A stretch of DNA of 64,000 nucleotides. Source: Ceratobasidium sp. AG-K. Its lineage: Eukaryota; Basidiomycota; Agaricomycetes; Cantharellales; Ceratobasidiaceae. The DNA is taken from the NCBI GenBank assembly GCA_037039685.1, contig JAWNGF010000006.1:248001-312000 (forward strand), read 5' to 3'. The position numbers and the translations under genes were made by a program. This document shows, piece by piece, positions 19,840 through 35,550 of the stretch; the stretch's first letter is position 1, and each line of letters starts with the position of its first letter. The notes below the pieces were generated by a model. The model saw only the letters and a program-made list of their open reading frames with translations. It ran no database searches and was not told the origin of the DNA.

Positions 19840-22800
19840 GTTGCAGACGAGCGGGGATGGGAATGATACTACTTCCAGCTACAGAGACGGATCTATATGC
19901 GGGTCTTTGGGCCACTTTGACGTATTAGGGTCTTTCCCATGACACAATTCACGCTTTGGCCATGCCACGGCACTCATCCTTGTGTCAAGCTCTGTGATGA
20001 TTAGGTGCTTCTAAGCGAGGTAGCGAGCAAGGTTTAGGTGTGCGACCGACGTCTCTTGGACGACGGAAGCGGGCTTCCGATTTGGGGCGTGCCTCAGAGC
20101 CACTGGCTCGAGGTAAATGGACCAAGTGTCACGCCACTGAGTGCTTGAATTTCAAGTCTACCGTTGGACAATTACGTAAATGTTCAAAGTATTACTATCT
20201 TATGACATATCGAATCACGACCAACAGCACAACTCGGCTCCGACTAAATTGTACGGCTGATATTGCTAATCAAGACGACACATCCGAGGACTACATTTCT
20301 ATGATATGCCGTATATAGTTAGGAAGATCTGACGAGGTCATGTTGAATGCTCAATCAAGGCTTGTATTTCCATTTAATTATCAAATCGGTCTAGATGGCC
20401 GAGAGATTCTGGCCTCGGATCCTCGAGGTCAACCTGTAATTAGGACAATCGTGTATTCTCAGGTCGTTACGATTAGTTATTGAGAATGTTTCAGCTGCAA
20501 ACCTACTCCTGTTCTAACTCTGTTGCTCCAGCACGCGCTGTAATCCAATTCTTCGATCGGAACGCGTTGGCTGTCTCGGTATATGCCTTTGAGTCTGATT
20601 TAAGATTTTGTATCACCCTTTTTTTGCTGTACACGGAAAACGACGTGCGTCCCGGGACGTATTTACGTGGTTGCACGTGGCAGGCTAGTACCAGATTCAA
20701 AATTTTGATTTGGGAATAGGTTCAGGAACTGCGAACTTGTGGATGATGGTGCCCGGTGCAGCTCACGAAAATATTTTACTGGAGGCGCGCACCTTGTCCT
20801 ACACACATACCAGTTTCGTCTTGTTTCTAATGTCACATGATCGCTGGACAACCTGATTTGCAATTGCAATGTCCCACCAACCCCAGTCTCGATAATCCTT
20901 GGACCATCAAACCAACGGAGTACACACATTCCGCAAAAATAGAAACTTACCTGGCATCTAACTCTTGAGGTATTGCTACTAATAACGTCATCCAGCGAGA
21001 CGTGGAACCTATGGATGAGCCCCGGCTGTCCCATCCCCCAACGAGGGTCGCGAATCAGATTAAATGTGGCTCGTAATTGGATCTAAGGAGCTACTCGATG
21101 ATTCTATAAGCTTGTTGTAAGTGGAGAACTCTTTCTCTGTTTGGTGATATGGACGCAGGCTGATTTTTTAGAGCAGTGCACCAGATTATTATGAGTGGGG
21201 TGGATAATCACACGCCAGCTGCGAGTGATCTCGGTGCCGTCTCGCGTGCGCTGCTCATTTAGGTGACTCAGTGGCCCTGTGGCATTGCCCGATTGGCGTG
21301 TTCGTAGAAGGATACCCTTGGACTTCATTTCACCCCAACTCCGAGCTTTCATATGCACCCAGAGTCGGTATCGGCGTATTCGTCGACAAACCGTCTCTGT
21401 GTTTGTCGATTTAGTCACTACTAGACCTGGTCCTTCTCCACTTCCGTTCAACCAACAAAGACAGGCTGACAGCGACCAGGCAAGATACGAAGACAATTGC
21501 AGGGATGATCCATTTATCTGAGTTGACAAAACCCTTCCTTCCACCAGCCCACCATATTGGTTGCCCCACTCTATTACTCAGATATTAGCGTCATCTCGAC
21601 GTTCAAATACATTTACCGATTCACGCCCCCCAGTCAAGCCTTTGGACCAAAACCCTTTAAAGGACCGGACCGATTAGTTCTCCAGCATTTGTCGTGGATT
21701 CGGTAGCTCTCAGGGCCAAATTAATAGCGTCACCCAAGCTTGACAACCGGAGTGCCCCCGCTCCAACCCAACCCGCTTCCTACCTTCACTCCCGTCCAAC
21801 TTGTTCTCGAAATTCAATGTCAGGCTAGCCACCTACTATATGCTACTAGACAGGATCTACTATTCAGCGATCTAAGTGCGTCACAGAAGGTTCCCAATTC
21901 AAAACTGGGGCTCTAGCTCATACGCGCCTCCGATCAGATGGCTTAATTGCGACCACCACACCGCGTATTTACGTCCACCCTCCGGCCCCCAGTCCCCGTC
22001 CAATCAAACTACATATAGCGTATACGAACGGTCATGACCAAGCACCAAAATATCCCCTCTGGACAATGGCCGTATCCAACGACGGAGGATCCGATATATG
22101 ACTCAGGTTCAGCTTAAGCGCCCAAGACGTGGAGGACAGCCACGCCAGTGTGGATAAGAAAAGTGTAAGAAGGAAGGTTTAAGTGAGTCCTGGTCAATTT
22201 ATGTGTCTGTAGCTGACCAAACTTCACCAGGGCGATCATTCAATCCAAATATTGTATTTCCTAGTAAACTGCCCATTAGATGATTGCACAAGGTCCGTAA
22301 GGAGGATTGGCAACCGTGAAACGTACACATAATACCGACCTCCATGCTCTCGTATCTCTCCTGCTGCTCTAGTGCAAAGTGAGATTTGGAACGTTGTTCT
22401 CACAGACCCACTGCTTGTAATTGCGCGCGAGTATTTGTACGCATGTATGGCTAATTATCAATACGTTTCGCCATCGTTTGTAATTCATTTTTATATTTGG
22501 AATTCCTCATGTTTCACGAATTGAGATGAATTGCTCCCCGAAATCGAGTTTGAATTACAGGAAAAATGCAACTCACCTCAAGGTGAACAGCCGCCCGGTG
22601 TTTATAGTCTACTCACGTGGCCTTGATTCTTCCTCTTGATGACGATGCCCATCCCCTGAGACGTGGCTTGCTCTCTCCCTGTAGACACAAGACGCTCCAT
22701 TGAGAACCAACACTTGGGCATGTGATGACCACTATGCTCTTGACGTTTTTGGCATGGCGGTTCTCTGCCATCTCTACTCTCATGCTAGGTTTTTTTTCTA

Positions 22801-24010
22801 TTGCGCAGGGTTAGAACCTAGTAGACCAACTCCTGGCAAGCGGCACGTCAGTAGCGACGCTTGGAATTCTTGGATAAGCGTATGACCTGCGAATCGGTGC
22901 ATATTACCACTCGACAGTCCGCACCGACTCATTCCTATCGGCCCCGGCTCGCTTGATATTGCATGGCTTAGTCGCTTTGGCTTGGAATGCGTACATGAGC
23001 GTCGTAGTCCACTCATGAATTTTCACTTGGCAACTCTACTCGGCTCCTTGGTTCGGTTGTCCGCTCGCCCGACCACCCGCTGATATTACCTGGTAGGCGA
23101 TACTCCCTTAGCCGAATTTCGGATAATCCAAAACTTGGGCGTCAGGCTTGATCTACCTGTTTGTCGTCATGATGCGCTTAGGTGACCCTTTAATGTGGGT
23201 CTGGTAAACCAACTGGAGGTTCCAAATAGCCTGTACTAGAATCTCACCAGCACTTACACACATTGGCTTCTACACCAGCCGCCATTATGGAAGGCGCGTT
23301 GCGCCTGGAAAAGATTAGGTAAGTCTCATAATTGACTTTGGACTAATGAACGACATAGATCGTCAATATGTTCAATTAGCTCCACACTCGAGCTGGATGG
23401 GGGTTGAGTGTGATGAGAGCAAGAAGCTGATAATGAATATGTATATTTGCAGAATGTCTGCCTCTTGACACAACTGTGGCTTGAATACAATAATAAAATT
23501 CGATGACCACTTCCAGGTTGAGAGCGCATTTCGGAGCCGGGTTGGGGAGGGCTCAGCTGCACACATGTGGGACTATGGAATAGGTAAAGAAATATTTGTG
23601 TGCAGCAAACTTGGTCGCCTACAGTCCAAATCGTCTCCTGCGGTGAGTGGCTGGTCTGAACGCCTGTTTAGTTGCGACATGGGATTTGTTGTGCCGGCCC
23701 GAAGGAATTCGGTGTTGGGGTATGCCGTAATATATGCAACCACCCGCTTCGCAACTCGGTCACAATGTTGTTCAAAACGGAAAACCGATACCAGATGGAC
23801 CAAACGGGTAGTATCAACGGCGAACAGTTCTAACATCTAGCGAGGGCAGGCTTATGGCCCATTGCAACAAAGGAACAAGTTGTGGCCTGTTTGATCCGTA
23901 TTCAGCTAGGGCGGATCTAACCGGCGGTTGGCCACCGTCCCTTGATTATTTGATCGCAATTGCGTCCCCGCTAGCTCCGTTTTTTCCACAACACACTGGG
24001 CGCCTTCACT
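19840..24010. other. long intergenic region, no supported gene
   Basis: Several short open frames occur on both strands (for example near 20040-20320, 21280-21520 and 22700-22885), but none shows a recognisable domain, a clear signal peptide or a credible splice pattern. It could hold decayed sequence or a non-coding RNA. I cannot support either. Confidence 0.35.
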
Positions 24011-25256
24011 ATGTCTGTCCAGCCCTTTTGCGATCCCGACACAGGAAGCCTTATATATCATGTAGTACCCACGTATCAAACTGAATCAGTATCCGAAATC
24101 GTAACCGAGACTGAGTCTGCCATATCCACAACGACAATCGAGTCAGGTGACGTGTCAGGTACTCTCCAAGGCCCTAACTTGCGCTTTCCCACTCAACGTT
24201 TTGACTAGAATACTTCGTCACACATCATGGGCGGTTACAACCCGCGAGCGAAAACGTCTTCCGCTGGTTACCCCTGGATAACACCAGGCGGGATATACTA
24301 CGTCATGTTGTGGAGAAGTATCTTTTCGGCGATAACTATATAGGTCCAGTACGGGAAATACTTAGCTCCGATCCCGGTCCGGGTCGCCAACACCGAGTAT
24401 TGGAGATAGGAACGAGAGGTGGCTCCTGGTAAGTCATTGCTGAAATTGTTTTATAATCGCCGCCTTGACCCGGTATAGGGCTCAAGAGATGGCGGTCGAG
24501 TTCCCACGTGTCCGTTTTACAAGCGTAGATGTTGCACCGCTTGTTCCGCACGTACCACGGTCAAATATTTCCTTTGAGGTGTATGATATCTCCCAAGGGC
24601 TGTTGGCTGAGGACACCTCCCAGGATATTGTGTTTGTCAACGGCGGCCGGGAAATGGTTCGTGTCGGTCCCAAATGAACTAAAATATAAAACTCATAACA
24701 TGCCCAGGTGATGAACTATCAAGCACTCCTGCTTGAAGTTCACCGTATACTTCGGCCTGGTGGCCTAATCCACATACGCGAATACGGCCCAGGCCTTTGG
24801 GACTCGAAAGATAGCTCAAAGCCTGCCCGAGAAACTAATCCCAAAGGATGCGAGGCGTTTGACCTCGTCCTCGCGGCGGTTGCAAGCATGGGTGCCGACC
24901 CTGACGTTTGTGCGAAAATCCCTCAGTGGCTGTCTCCCGATTCCGAGCTATGGAAAGGTTCCAAGCATCCGAGGGGGTTTGAGCAAATATATCCTACAGT
25001 CAAGTTGATCCCACCTCACCCGCACGATGGTTATCCTTGCTCGTCTAACATAGATCCCCGCATGGTGCCGCTGATTCGCCATTATAACCTTGCATGCGTG
25101 CGGGACGGAGTTGGTTTACTGTGCGATAGCGGGTTGACTATGGAGAACGCCGAGTCGCTGATCGAAGCGATGGCTGAGGAATATAAGTATCCAGAAAAGT
25201 GTCCACTGCTCAAGTGGCACACTGTTTATGCGACAAAAAGGAGCGGTGCCCTTTGA
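24011..25256 (+). CDS. SAM-dependent methyltransferase (UMTA-like)
   Basis: Four exons, 24011-24158, 24209-24428, 24479-24656 and 24708-25256, give about 364 residues. The class I methyltransferase core is clear: motif I VLEIGTRGGSW (the intron at 24429-24478 splits the Trp codon), FTSVDVAPLVP for motif II, SQDIVFVNGG, then LLEVHRILRPGGLIHIREY for the post-II/III region. This matches the UMTA/LaeA-like fungal methyltransferases that use S-adenosylmethionine. Targets vary widely and cannot be told from sequence. The last intron uses a GTTCGT donor and phase decides it. No biosynthetic cluster surrounds it, so a role in secondary metabolism is not supported here. Confidence 0.8.
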
Positions 25257-26129
25257 AGCGGGGATGTTGCTTGGAGGCCGTTGATGTAGTAGTTAGCAAC
25301 GTTTTTTCTGTGACGTTTAGGGTATTTGCATGTGCATTGCTGAACCGCATTGAGATAGATGGTGTTGGTTTCTCTCCTCTGCTGCGTTGGAATGCCAATG
25401 GATGGCAAATAATCCTACGCATGGCGACACATTAGTACAATCGCTAGGGAAACCTCAATCTAAACAATGTAGGGGTAATACCACAAGTGAGAATCAGCAT
25501 AATCATGGTGGGTAGCCAAGCGATAAACCAGGACATCAACAGGAATTGGTACAAAAAATTCAATGGTAGTCCGGGTCTAGAGCAGAACCGAGCGACGCAG
25601 TGATCGTGCAGCGCATATACTGCGCATACACGATATAGCTTTGAAATTATCTCGCTAAGATGACATACGCGCCAAGCGATACTATCTACAGCCCCTTGAA
25701 AGCCACAAAATAATATCTGGTACAGGTGTCGGCCATTGTGACCCCACATCAGCTGCATTAATATGAGTGACCTCTTCCGGGGACATCGACACCGTGACAA
25801 TATACTCCCTTTCCGCCTAATGTTTGGCACAATTTGCATCAAATTTATTCCATGCAAAGCCGCCAGAGGAACATTCAGCGGTGTGCCACTTTCCCACGCC
25901 ACTATCGCTCACAGGGAGGTGGCGGAGCTAGCCAAATCTTGGTAGGGTGTGATAAGACATTGATTGCGCTGGATACGTATCGGATAATATTGGGATACAT
26001 CAGATCCGCCAATATCTGACATCAGACGACCCCAGCTGTCGGTCCCGACGGGTAGCCACGACATCCCTTCGGATTGCCACTACATCAACCAGCATTTCTG
26101 TGTCTTTATGCATCAAAGGCAGTAAGATA
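25257..26129. other. intergenic, upstream of the poly(A)-polymerase array
   Basis: A minus-strand frame at 25444-25902 is hydrophobic toward its end but unrecognised. Sequence at about 25890-26020 (CCGTGC/GTGCC...CACGCC...CACAG) resembles the region about 32720-32870 upstream of the third array copy, so part of the 5' flank was duplicated with the genes. Confidence 0.35.
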
Positions 26130-28383
<2,254 letters not shown>

Positions 28384-29549
28384 GAAGCTCAATAAAGTTT
28401 TAAGGATTGTCTGGCGGCGCTCCTTGGTTGCTGTAAACTTATCTACTGAAAAATGAAATTAGAGCGCAGCGATGCAGCGATATATGCGTTCCAATAGCTA
28501 CGTGCGTTGGAGAGGGGGTTGGAAGGCGTCATACGGCACTCCTATGTGTTACATAAGTTGTCTAGTCTGGAAAAGTGGCGCATGGTTCCCTGGCCGCGGA
28601 AACGGTTCTCGTAGTTTATGCATGAAATGACAGCGGGGTACAATGTTTAGAATCCGGAAAATACTGAGGGTACATAATATATAGGCACACATTTAGGGTG
28701 AATATACAAATTTCCCACAGACACCAGTCGTAATATTTGCTCCGGAAGCTCATCGCTTCGCCCGATAATCCTTCGCCCTCTGATATAGTGAAATAGAACG
28801 CCACCAATCCCCTCGTAATTCCTCGATTTTGCGAAGCCAGGTTATCTGTAACTATCGGCCGTATTACGGAGCTCGCATACTTGATAAACTCGTGCGTCGG
28901 CAAAACCCGATAGCTCCTGGCGCTTTGTAACGAATCTGGAGAGCGCTGGGGCCCGATTGGGATCCTGTTGACTTACTATCATATATTGAATTCAGTATTT
29001 TTGTGCCCCCAGTGTACTGATGGGTTATTTTCGATGCAGGATGGAGATTGAGGGGATTGTGGCATCGTTGGCACAACGAACCCGGGTTATTCAAACTCGT
29101 GCGGCCACCGGAGTGCCACCGGTCCGTCACGTGAGCGGGCGGTGACCCACGCGTTGACGCCGACCTTGCTTCGTTTGGTTAGAGCACAATTTACAGTATC
29201 TTCGTCATCCTCCTTAGAACCTTCCGCTGGTATAGCCCTCTCATGGTTACGGACGGGAAGCCCTACCAATCATGTACTACTGTATGGTCACGACACTTAG
29301 CCGCCATCCCACACTTCGTGAATGGTACTCACAGTAAGAGTGCGTGAAGTTTGGTATGGCCGGCAAACACGGGAACACACATTCGTACGATACGATCAGA
29401 TACCGATTACGCCAATACTTATTGAGTACTATTGGGGAGCATTGGATCTATCAGCTCATCACATAGCAAGCAGCCGTAGCCACTGGTCACAGGAGACCAC
29501 AATACCAACCAGTACTCTGATAACATTGCCGGACTACAGATTTTAAGCC
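28384..29549. other. spacer between array copies 1 and 2
   Basis: No supported gene. The last ~230 bases before the next copy share short blocks with the flank of copy 3 (GATTACGCCAATACTTATTGAG here, GATTGCGCCATATATATATCG at about 32823), suggesting a duplicated promoter region. Confidence 0.35.
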
Positions 29550-31789
29550 ATGGAGACAAACTTAGGGTACGTCTTGCTCAATTATCTTCTCGAAATACTT
29601 GCCTACGGGCATTGAGCAGGTACCTCGGGGTCAGCCCTCCCATTTCAATATCTGGTCCATCCAAGCTTGAAGAAGCTGCAACGGAAAAGTTAATGAAGGA
29701 GTTGAAGCTGCAGGGTGCGTTTGAATCGGAAGAGATTTCTCTTAGAAGGTATGCTATCGCTTTGGATATATGTATCCTGGTTCCGACCTTAGTCCCCTTC
29801 AACTTGCAGGGAAAAAATTTTGAGAATGGTCAATAGCCTAGTCAAGTCTCTCGTTCGACGTGCCTCGCTAAACATTGGGATGTCCGAGCAAGCAGCCGGA
29901 GAGGCGGGCGGAAAAATATTTCCTTTCGGATCTTATCGCCTGGGCGTCCACGGACCAAAGTCCGATCTCAACATACTTTGCGTGGCCCCTCAGCATGTTA
30001 CATATACCGATTTCTTCTGGACGTTCGAGCCCATGTTAAAAGAGTCGGAAGGCGTATCTGAGGTTGTGGTACGTGTAAATGGACACGGGGTTATGCATAC
30101 AACGCGCTGATCCTGGGTTTTAGGGAGTCCCTGACGCCCACGTCCCGATCATTAAAGCCGAAATATACGGCATAACCATTCACTTCTCGTTTGCTAGCCT
30201 AAATCAACCAAATATTTCAGAAGACCTCGAGCTTGATGACGACCGGATCCTCGCTGGCCTGGACGAGCGTTTTGTTCGAAGTTTAGGCGGTACATGTTCG
30301 CTCAGCATATAGCGTTTGAATGATTCTTATGTCTGGCGTCTTTCTGCAGGAACACGAGTAGGCAATGAAATCCTCCGACTAGTTCCTAACCAGGCGGTCT
30401 TTCGCGATTCATTGAGATGCATAAGACTATGGGCACAACGTAAGTTATAAAAACCTGTTTCGTTGGGTTTGCAGCTTACTACTTTGCATAGGACGAGCGA
30501 TCTATTCCAGCGTGAATAGATTCTTGGGAGGCATTGACTGGGCGATCCTCGTGGCGCAGATATGTCAATTGTATCCTAATCTCAATGCTGCGGCGACTAT
30601 TCACAGGTTCTTCAATATCATGCTGCAATGGTGTGTAAGGACCTGTGTATTATGCGAGGCCTGAGACAAAATATGATTCCAGGGAATGGCCGCAGCCTGT
30701 ACTTTTGCGGCAGATTGAGGGGTGTATGGCACATGTTAACCACGGACAGCGGCCGAATCTCCGAGTTTGGGATCCCAGGGTAAGTGCATTCTCATGCGAC
30801 AGTTGGGTGCGACTGCATCACTGATTAAGCAATTTTCAGCTCTACCCGGCCGACCGGAAGAATCTCATGCCCATCATCACCCCCGCGTATCCCTCCGCGT
30901 GCTCAGCTCGCGGGGTTACTCGGTCGACATTGTCAGTGATGAAAGACGAGTTTCTCCGGGGTGAGTGCGATGCTGCGGTGCGAAATTTCTCACTGAGAGC
31001 GATACAATATCTACTAGGGTCTCAGATTGTAGAAATGATAGTGACAAGGCGTGCTCAGTGGTCCGAGCTTTTTGCGGAGCATGACTTCTTCCAAAAGTAT
31101 CGAAATTATGTTCAGGTTATCGCCTCCTCGCGTACACACCATAATCAACTGAGGTGGTACGTGATCCAGACTGTGTATTTGGTAACAAAGTTCAATGTCG
31201 TTTAGGTCCGGTACGGTCGAATCGAAACTGCGGCAGCTCGCAATGAAACTGGAACGTGTAGATCAGCTTGAGGTCGTTCACCCTTTCATCACGGGGTTTC
31301 ATCAAAAATACTACTGCGTAGATGAGGTTGAAGCGCGAGCTATAGCACAAGGCGAAGTCCCATCAGGAGTAGCCAAGCGCAAAGAGGAAGACGTGAAGAT
31401 TATTCCCGGAGTTAGTGTAGTCCATACATCGACCTTTTACATCGGCATAAAATTTGCGGGCAGGACAGGTGTGTATGCCGATCTGAGAAATTGATATGTT
31501 ATCACATGGACTGCTGGGATGGACTTCGGCAGGTACCGCAGGCCCAGGACTGGTCGACATATCATATCTGACCACCGAGTTTGTCACGCAAGTCAAAGAG
31601 TGGCACGAGTACCAGGAGGAGATCTATGGAATAGTTGTCCGCAATATCGAGAGGTGTGTTCTGCTTCTCAATCAGTCCTAAGTGAGCTTATGAGTATATG
31701 GATATAGTTCCACTCTGCCTGATTATGTGTTTGATGCAGGCATGCGACCACTTTTCACCGACTTGCATAACCGCAATGAATCGCATTAA
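29550..31789 (+). CDS. poly(A)-polymerase paralogue, copy 2, open but catalytically altered
   Basis: Twelve exons beginning with ATG GAG ACA AAC TTA GG at 29550 can be joined without a stop to TAA at 31787-31789. The order is that of canonical nuclear poly(A) polymerase: nucleotidyltransferase core (GSYRLGVHGPKSDLN), middle domain (GTRVGNEILRLVPNQ, FLGGIDWAILVAQ), the [16 protein letters not shown] segment and the C-terminal RNA-binding domain ending near DYVFDAGMRP. The enzyme family needs three Asp for Mg2+ (yeast Pap1 D100, D102, D154). Here the first is kept (29964-29966), the second is Asn (29970-29972) and the third is His (30181-30183, in ITIHFSF). Adenylyl transfer is therefore unlikely. 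It may bind RNA or partner factors as a pseudoenzyme, or be an early pseudogene. Confidence 0.8.
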
Positions 31790-31899
31790 GCAACTAAAGG
31801 AGCATCCAATCGAATCGCTCTATAGTGTTCTGTAGTTGAGCTTTTTGCTAGGAATTGAATGTCACATATGATAAGCCCCATTCTTGCCAGTATATTCCG
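31790..31899. other. short spacer after copy 2
   Basis: No feature seen. Confidence 0.4.
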
Positions 31900-32430
31900 C
31901 CACCGAAACTCGTATACATGCGTTTCGCTGGTATCTTTACAGGCATTGATATTTCACATCCTCCTTGGAAACCAAAGAGTTTGAATTGGGGAGTTTTGAG
32001 AACATAGGTTGGTGGATTAAGAATAGTACCGACACGCGTTGCAGGAAGGTCCATGAAAAGCGAGGTGAGGAAGGAATAGGAGAAGTGGGCGGGTGGGGCG
32101 TATTGCGCAAATACTTATGCGTGCGTACGATCATTGAAAGTGCCACAGGCTATACAGTTATCTCGCATGAAGGAATCTCGTTGCCGTAGCCATGATCATG
32201 CATCAAAATGAATAAATCGAATTAATGCTTGTGGGGCAGTCTGTCTACCCCGTTGATGCACTAGTGCCACGGGTCCCTCTCCCGATGCATATCAATTGGC
32301 CAATCCGGTTCCAAAACTACCTATATCGGTGGGATACGTGAATTATGATCGGGCGAAAAGCGCTTACTAGCTGGGAGCGGGTTCTGAAGCGATGAAGGGC
32401 CGCCAGGCTGAAAACGACGGGTGTTAATTA
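31900..32430 (-). pseudogene. remnant of the phosphodiesterase gene 3' end
   Basis: Plus-strand blocks here align with 35755-36130 inside the intact phosphodiesterase gene: GGTCC(A/G)TGAAAAGCG, GGCGTATTGCGC(A/G)AA, ACTGGCTAT-like, CTCTCCCGATGC, and AATTATGATC(G/A)GGCGAAAAG. On the minus strand these correspond to its last exons, including the SPT(S)P.PSS.RFS segment. The remnant is short, with indels and stops, and cannot encode a protein. It lies directly downstream of array copy 2, as the intact gene lies downstream of copy 3, so a block of polymerase plus phosphodiesterase end was duplicated. Confidence 0.7.
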
Positions 32431-32978
32431 CAACGCCGCCCAATCTTTCCATGCATCTTCCCGGATACACCGCTCACGGCGGTTACAATAACTAATAGTA
32501 AAGCGACCGCGTCGTCGTTGCACGCAAGAGCTTGGGATTTCAAATTCGTAATTGGAGGCTTGACCGGCCGTCACATGGCAATCCGCGCTTTGACGCCCAT
32601 CTCGCTTTTTTGACTCGGAGAACAAAGGTAGGGTTTCCTACCACTGACATGACCTCCCCTCGGATACACAAGGTTGCCTATATTATACTAGAGGAGTCAC
32701 TGGAGATTCACCACGACTTGTCAGCCGTGCCGTTATCTCACGCCGTTATTCCACACAGCAGCGCTTGGACTTGGTGTGGGTGGCGAAGCTTGTAATACTT
32801 AAACAGGATGCAATCAGATATCGATTGCGCCATATATATATCGCGGAATATTGGGGACGGGTTTGGTATATCGTGATTTCAGTATTGAGTAACCCCTGGC
32901 TGGTCCCATGTGAACCAGCACTATACACCAACCACACCGCAACCGTTCATTTATCTTTGCGTTAAAAATACTGAGCTA
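32431..32978. other. flank of array copy 3
   Basis: No gene is supported. It contains the duplicated 5' flank blocks described for 25890-26020 and 29400-29440. Confidence 0.35.
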
Positions 32979-35277
32979 ATGAGACCAACCACAGGGTATG
33001 TCTAGCCTAGTTATTATCTTGATGTACCTGTTCTCACGTAGTTGATCAGGTACCTCGGCGTCACTCCTCCCATTACTACCTCTGGCCCATCCAAGCTTGA
33101 AGAGAACGCTAATGAAGAACTATTGAAGGAGATGAGGGCACAAAACATCTTTGAATCGGCGGAGTATGCTCGAAAAAGGTATGTTGTTGACTCAAGACCA
33201 CGTAGCCCTCTCCTAAGTTGGTACCATTGTTCCTTGGGACTTGCAGGGAACAAGTTTTGGAAATGGTCTACGACCTTGTCAGGTCATTCGTCCGACGCAT
33301 CTCGCTAAGCATCGGTCTGTCCGAGCCAGAATCCAAGGCAGCTGGTGGAAAGATATTCACATACGGGTCCTACCGCCTGGGTGTCCATGGACCAGGATCC
33401 GATATCAACGTACTTTGCGTAGTCCCCAAGCACGTTACGTACGTCGACATTTTCAACACTTTGGAGCCCATGCTAAAAGAGACGGAGGGTGTATCTGGGG
33501 TTGTGGTATGCGTTGATGAACTTACGCCTTACCCATACAATTGGCTAATCCTGGGTTTTAGGGAGTTCCTGGCGCTTACGTCCCCATCATTGGAGCCAAT
33601 ATACATGGCATACCGATGCACATTTCGTTTGGTAGTCTAAATCAATCAAATATCCCCGAAGACCTTGAGCTGGAGGATGACATGGTCCTGGCCGGTATTG
33701 ACGAGCGCTTCGTTCGAAGTGTAGGAGGTGCGGGACGATTCTGCACATAGCATTCAAATAATAATCATGCCCCTCGTTTATCTTCAGGACCACGAGCAAC
33801 AGCCGACATCCTGCAGTTGGTCCCTGACGTAGCGGTCTTTCGTGATTCGCTCAGGTGCATTAGACTATGGGCGCAACGTGAGCCATAGCACCGTACCATC
33901 GTACCCCAAACTTACCACCCAAATAGGAAGAGCAATATATTCCAGCTTGAACGGATTCTTTGGAGGCGTAGACTGGGCCATCCTCGTAGCGCGAGTATGT
34001 CAGTTGTATCCCAAACTTAATGCCGCGGCAATTGTCCACAGGTTCTTCATTCTCATGATGCAATGGCAAGCACAGTTTTGTATACCCTGTGGTGTCTCAC
34101 TCAGCATGCCATTATAGGAAATGGCCACAGCCTATTCTTTTGCGGAAGATTGTGGAAGATGTAAAGGACGTTGACTCCACGAAGCGATTGAATTTCCGGG
34201 TTTGGAATCCGAGGGTAAGCCAGCGTCTCGTAAGACAGTTGGTTCCGATAGCATATCCAGTAAACGATTTCCAGCTGTATCCTGCGGACCGAAATCGTCT
34301 CATGCCTATCATAACTCCTGCCTATCCCTCTACGTTCTCGTCTCACAGGGTTACTCGATCAGCGATGTCGGTAATGAGAGATGAGCTCCTACGAGGTAGG
34401 CATATCTTCTCAGCCTGATTTGGCTTTGACGCTGATCGTCTACAGGGTCCCAGGTTGTAGAAAGGATAGTGACAAAGCGTGCACAGTGGTCTGAGCTCTT
34501 CGCAAAGCACGATTTCTTCCAAAAGTATCGCTATTATCTCCAAATTATTGCCTCGTCAGGCAAATCGGATGATCAGCTGAGATGGTGAGCAATCCGAGTT
34601 GGATGTCGGGTATCGAGGTTCAATGTCATTCAGGTCTAGCATGATCCAGTCGAAGCTGCAGCAGCTTGTCATAAAGCTAGAACTTGTAGATCAGCTCGAG
34701 CTTGCTCATCTTTATACGCAAGGGTTTCACCACAAGTATTATTGTCTAGATCACACCGAGGTGCGGGCTGTTTCACAAGGTGATGTCTCACCTGCAATAG
34801 CGAGGCGCAAAGAGGAAGATATGAAAGATCTTCCTGGAGTCAATGAAACGTACACGTCAGCCTTTTACATTGGCATGAAGGTTGCGGATAAGAAGGGTAC
34901 GTGTGCATGCCTAGCTGGTCGTTTTGATGTCGTATGGACTCAGCGGATGGATTTCAGCTGGTACTTCGGGCCCAAGAAAGCTGGATATATCGCACCCGAC
35001 CACCGAGTTTACAAAGCAAGTCAAGCAATGGAATCAGTATAATCAGGATACGCATGGAATAGTCATTCGCCATATCAAGAGGTATGATCCACTTCTCAAG
35101 TAAAGTAAAGCGAGATCACGGATTTTTGCGTTTAGTTCTGCGTTGCCCGACCATGTATTTGATGGGGGTGTACGACCACATGTCCCTAAGCAGCTTAAAC
35201 GCTCCCGCAAAAATCGCACCGAGGGGCTCGGCGAACTTCAAGATCAATTAGGTCGTCTGACTCTATCCACTAGTTAA
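32979..35277 (+). CDS. poly(A)-polymerase paralogue, copy 3, open but catalytically altered
   Basis: Twelve exons join without interruption into 561 residues, close to yeast Pap1 (568): 32979-32995, 33050-33178, 33247-33505, 33562-33727, 33788-33877, 33927-34065, 34118-34214, 34275-34395, 34446-34584, 34634-34896, 34958-35081, 35136-35277. Domains follow nuclear poly(A) polymerase: [77 protein letters not shown] and the C-terminal RNA-binding part. The second catalytic Asp is Asn (33407-33409) and the third is His (33619-33621, in IPMHISF). The intron after exon 6 starts with GC instead of GT. The C-terminus is longer than in copy 2 and basic. The frame is conserved while catalytic residues are lost, which suggests a retained non-catalytic role; that is inference. 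Confidence 0.85.
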
Positions 35278-35550
35278 GCCATTCGCTGAGAGTTGGAAAT
35301 CTTCCTTTCACCGCATTCTCGCCTCTCTGTATACTACCACCGAATCAATATATGCGCTCAAGTCTAAATCGTGGGCATTGATGTAAATTACCAACCTCGC
35401 AAGGCTAGAGAAGTTTACAACTATCGCCTGCTTTAATTCACCCGCCCATCCTCTGGGTCTCGTACGTCATAGTAAAGCGTATCGCCCAACAGCGACAAAA
35501 ACGTAAATATCCAAAGCACATATATAACGACAAAACAGATCCAAACATCC

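Noticed and set aside
25444..25902. 152-codon minus-strand frame with hydrophobic C-terminal half
   Set aside because: No family match, no splice support, no paralogue; the Trp/Leu content looks accidental.
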